This document shows, piece after piece, positions 5,972 through 6,115 of a DNA stretch of 6,115 bases. The notes under the pieces were generated by a model. The model had not been told where the DNA came from and searched no databases. It saw only the letters and a program-made list of their open reading frames with translations. Positions within the stretch are counted from its first letter, which is position 1; each line of letters opens with the position of its first letter. Source of the stretch: Bacilli bacterium (GTDB lineage Bacteria; Bacillota_I; Bacilli_A; Haloplasmatales; Haloplasmataceae); the NCBI GenBank assembly GCA_012513195.1, contig JAAZCR010000244.1, forward strand, positions 1 through 6,115. The letters run 5' to 3'. Made by a program: the position numbers and the translations under genes.

Positions 5972-6115
5972 CTTTGGGCAAGGTACTTAGCGTATCTAAT
6001 CATATTCTTTACCACATCAAGTTCTAAGTAAAAAATGGGTGGGCAACCAGGACGGTAATTAATTTCAAATACCCATATTTTCTCCTTTTCATCCATTCCC
6101 ACATCGATCCCTAAT
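5965..6115 (-). CDS. YheC/YheD-like ATP-grasp protein, C-terminal fragment (runs off right edge)
   Basis: Only the last 49 residues are in the window; the frame is open from the right edge to TGA at 5965-5967. The fragment starts LGIDVGMDEKEKIWVFEINY and continues RPGCPPIFY. The LGIDvGxD motif followed by W-hydrophobic-E-x-N-x-x-PG is the magnesium-binding end of an ATP-grasp domain and fits the YheC/YheD group (annotated in Bacillus as endospore coat-associated). The acidic residue and the ExN pair needed for metal binding are present, so this end looks functional. The tail (DVVKNMIRYAKYLAQRR) is a short amphipathic helix. It is the upstream partner of the ATP-grasp gene that starts five bases after its stop, and the pair is probably one operon. 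The subfamily is inferred from a short stretch and could be another RimK- or glutathione-synthetase-like ATP-grasp. Confidence 0.65.
   Translation of the reverse strand, partial: LGIDVGMDEKEKIWVFEINYRPGCPPIFYLELDVVKNMIRYAKYLAQRR

Overview
The window is AT-rich, chromosomal-looking DNA from a low-GC Gram-positive-type bacterium (Bacilli, or a walled or Mollicutes-related lineage close to them). The grounds are strong Shine-Dalgarno sequences of the AAGGAG/GGAGG type, short intergenic gaps, intrinsic terminators with T-runs, TGA used as a stop, and a Bacillus-type DNA polymerase I with a degenerate proofreading domain. A genus cannot be named from the sequence alone. No mobile element, CRISPR array, tRNA or rRNA was seen.

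Layout, left to right. (1) Positions 1-354, minus strand: 5' part of a gene for a secreted protein with a bacterial Ig-like fold, cut by the left edge; its SD and start codon sit in the loop of a perfect 14-bp inverted repeat. (2) Positions 355-497: this gene's leader and candidate promoter, then the polA terminator. (3) Positions 498-3134, minus: polA, DNA polymerase I. (4) Positions 3135-3205: a 71-bp divergent intergenic region whose two candidate promoters overlap. (5) Positions 3206-4129, plus: an exported peptidoglycan carboxypeptidase of the VanY/LdcB (M15B) type. (6) Positions 4121-4156: a bidirectional terminator palindrome containing the stop codons of both flanking convergent genes. 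(7) Positions 4148-4690, minus: a small membrane protein with two TM helices and a PH-like (bPH2/DUF304-type) domain. (8) Positions 4745-5959, minus: an ATP-grasp ligase with a C-terminal domain like that of L-amino-acid ligases. (9) Positions 5965-6115, minus: the C-terminus of a second, YheC/YheD-like ATP-grasp protein, cut by the right edge.

Functional groups. polA is housekeeping replication and repair with its own promoter and terminator. The carboxypeptidase is a stand-alone cell-wall gene. The two ATP-grasp genes are tightly coupled (the SD of the second overlaps the stop of the first) and probably form one operon that can read into the PH-domain gene, which also has its own promoter. 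Tandem ATP-grasp ligases suggest synthesis of a small peptide or peptide-like product, or of a spore/envelope component, but substrate and product cannot be read from the sequence.

The most notable non-coding signals are inverted repeats at translation starts (324-381 and 4689-4766), the overlapping divergent promoters, and the shared terminator that encodes the last residues (Lys-Gln-stop) of both convergent genes.
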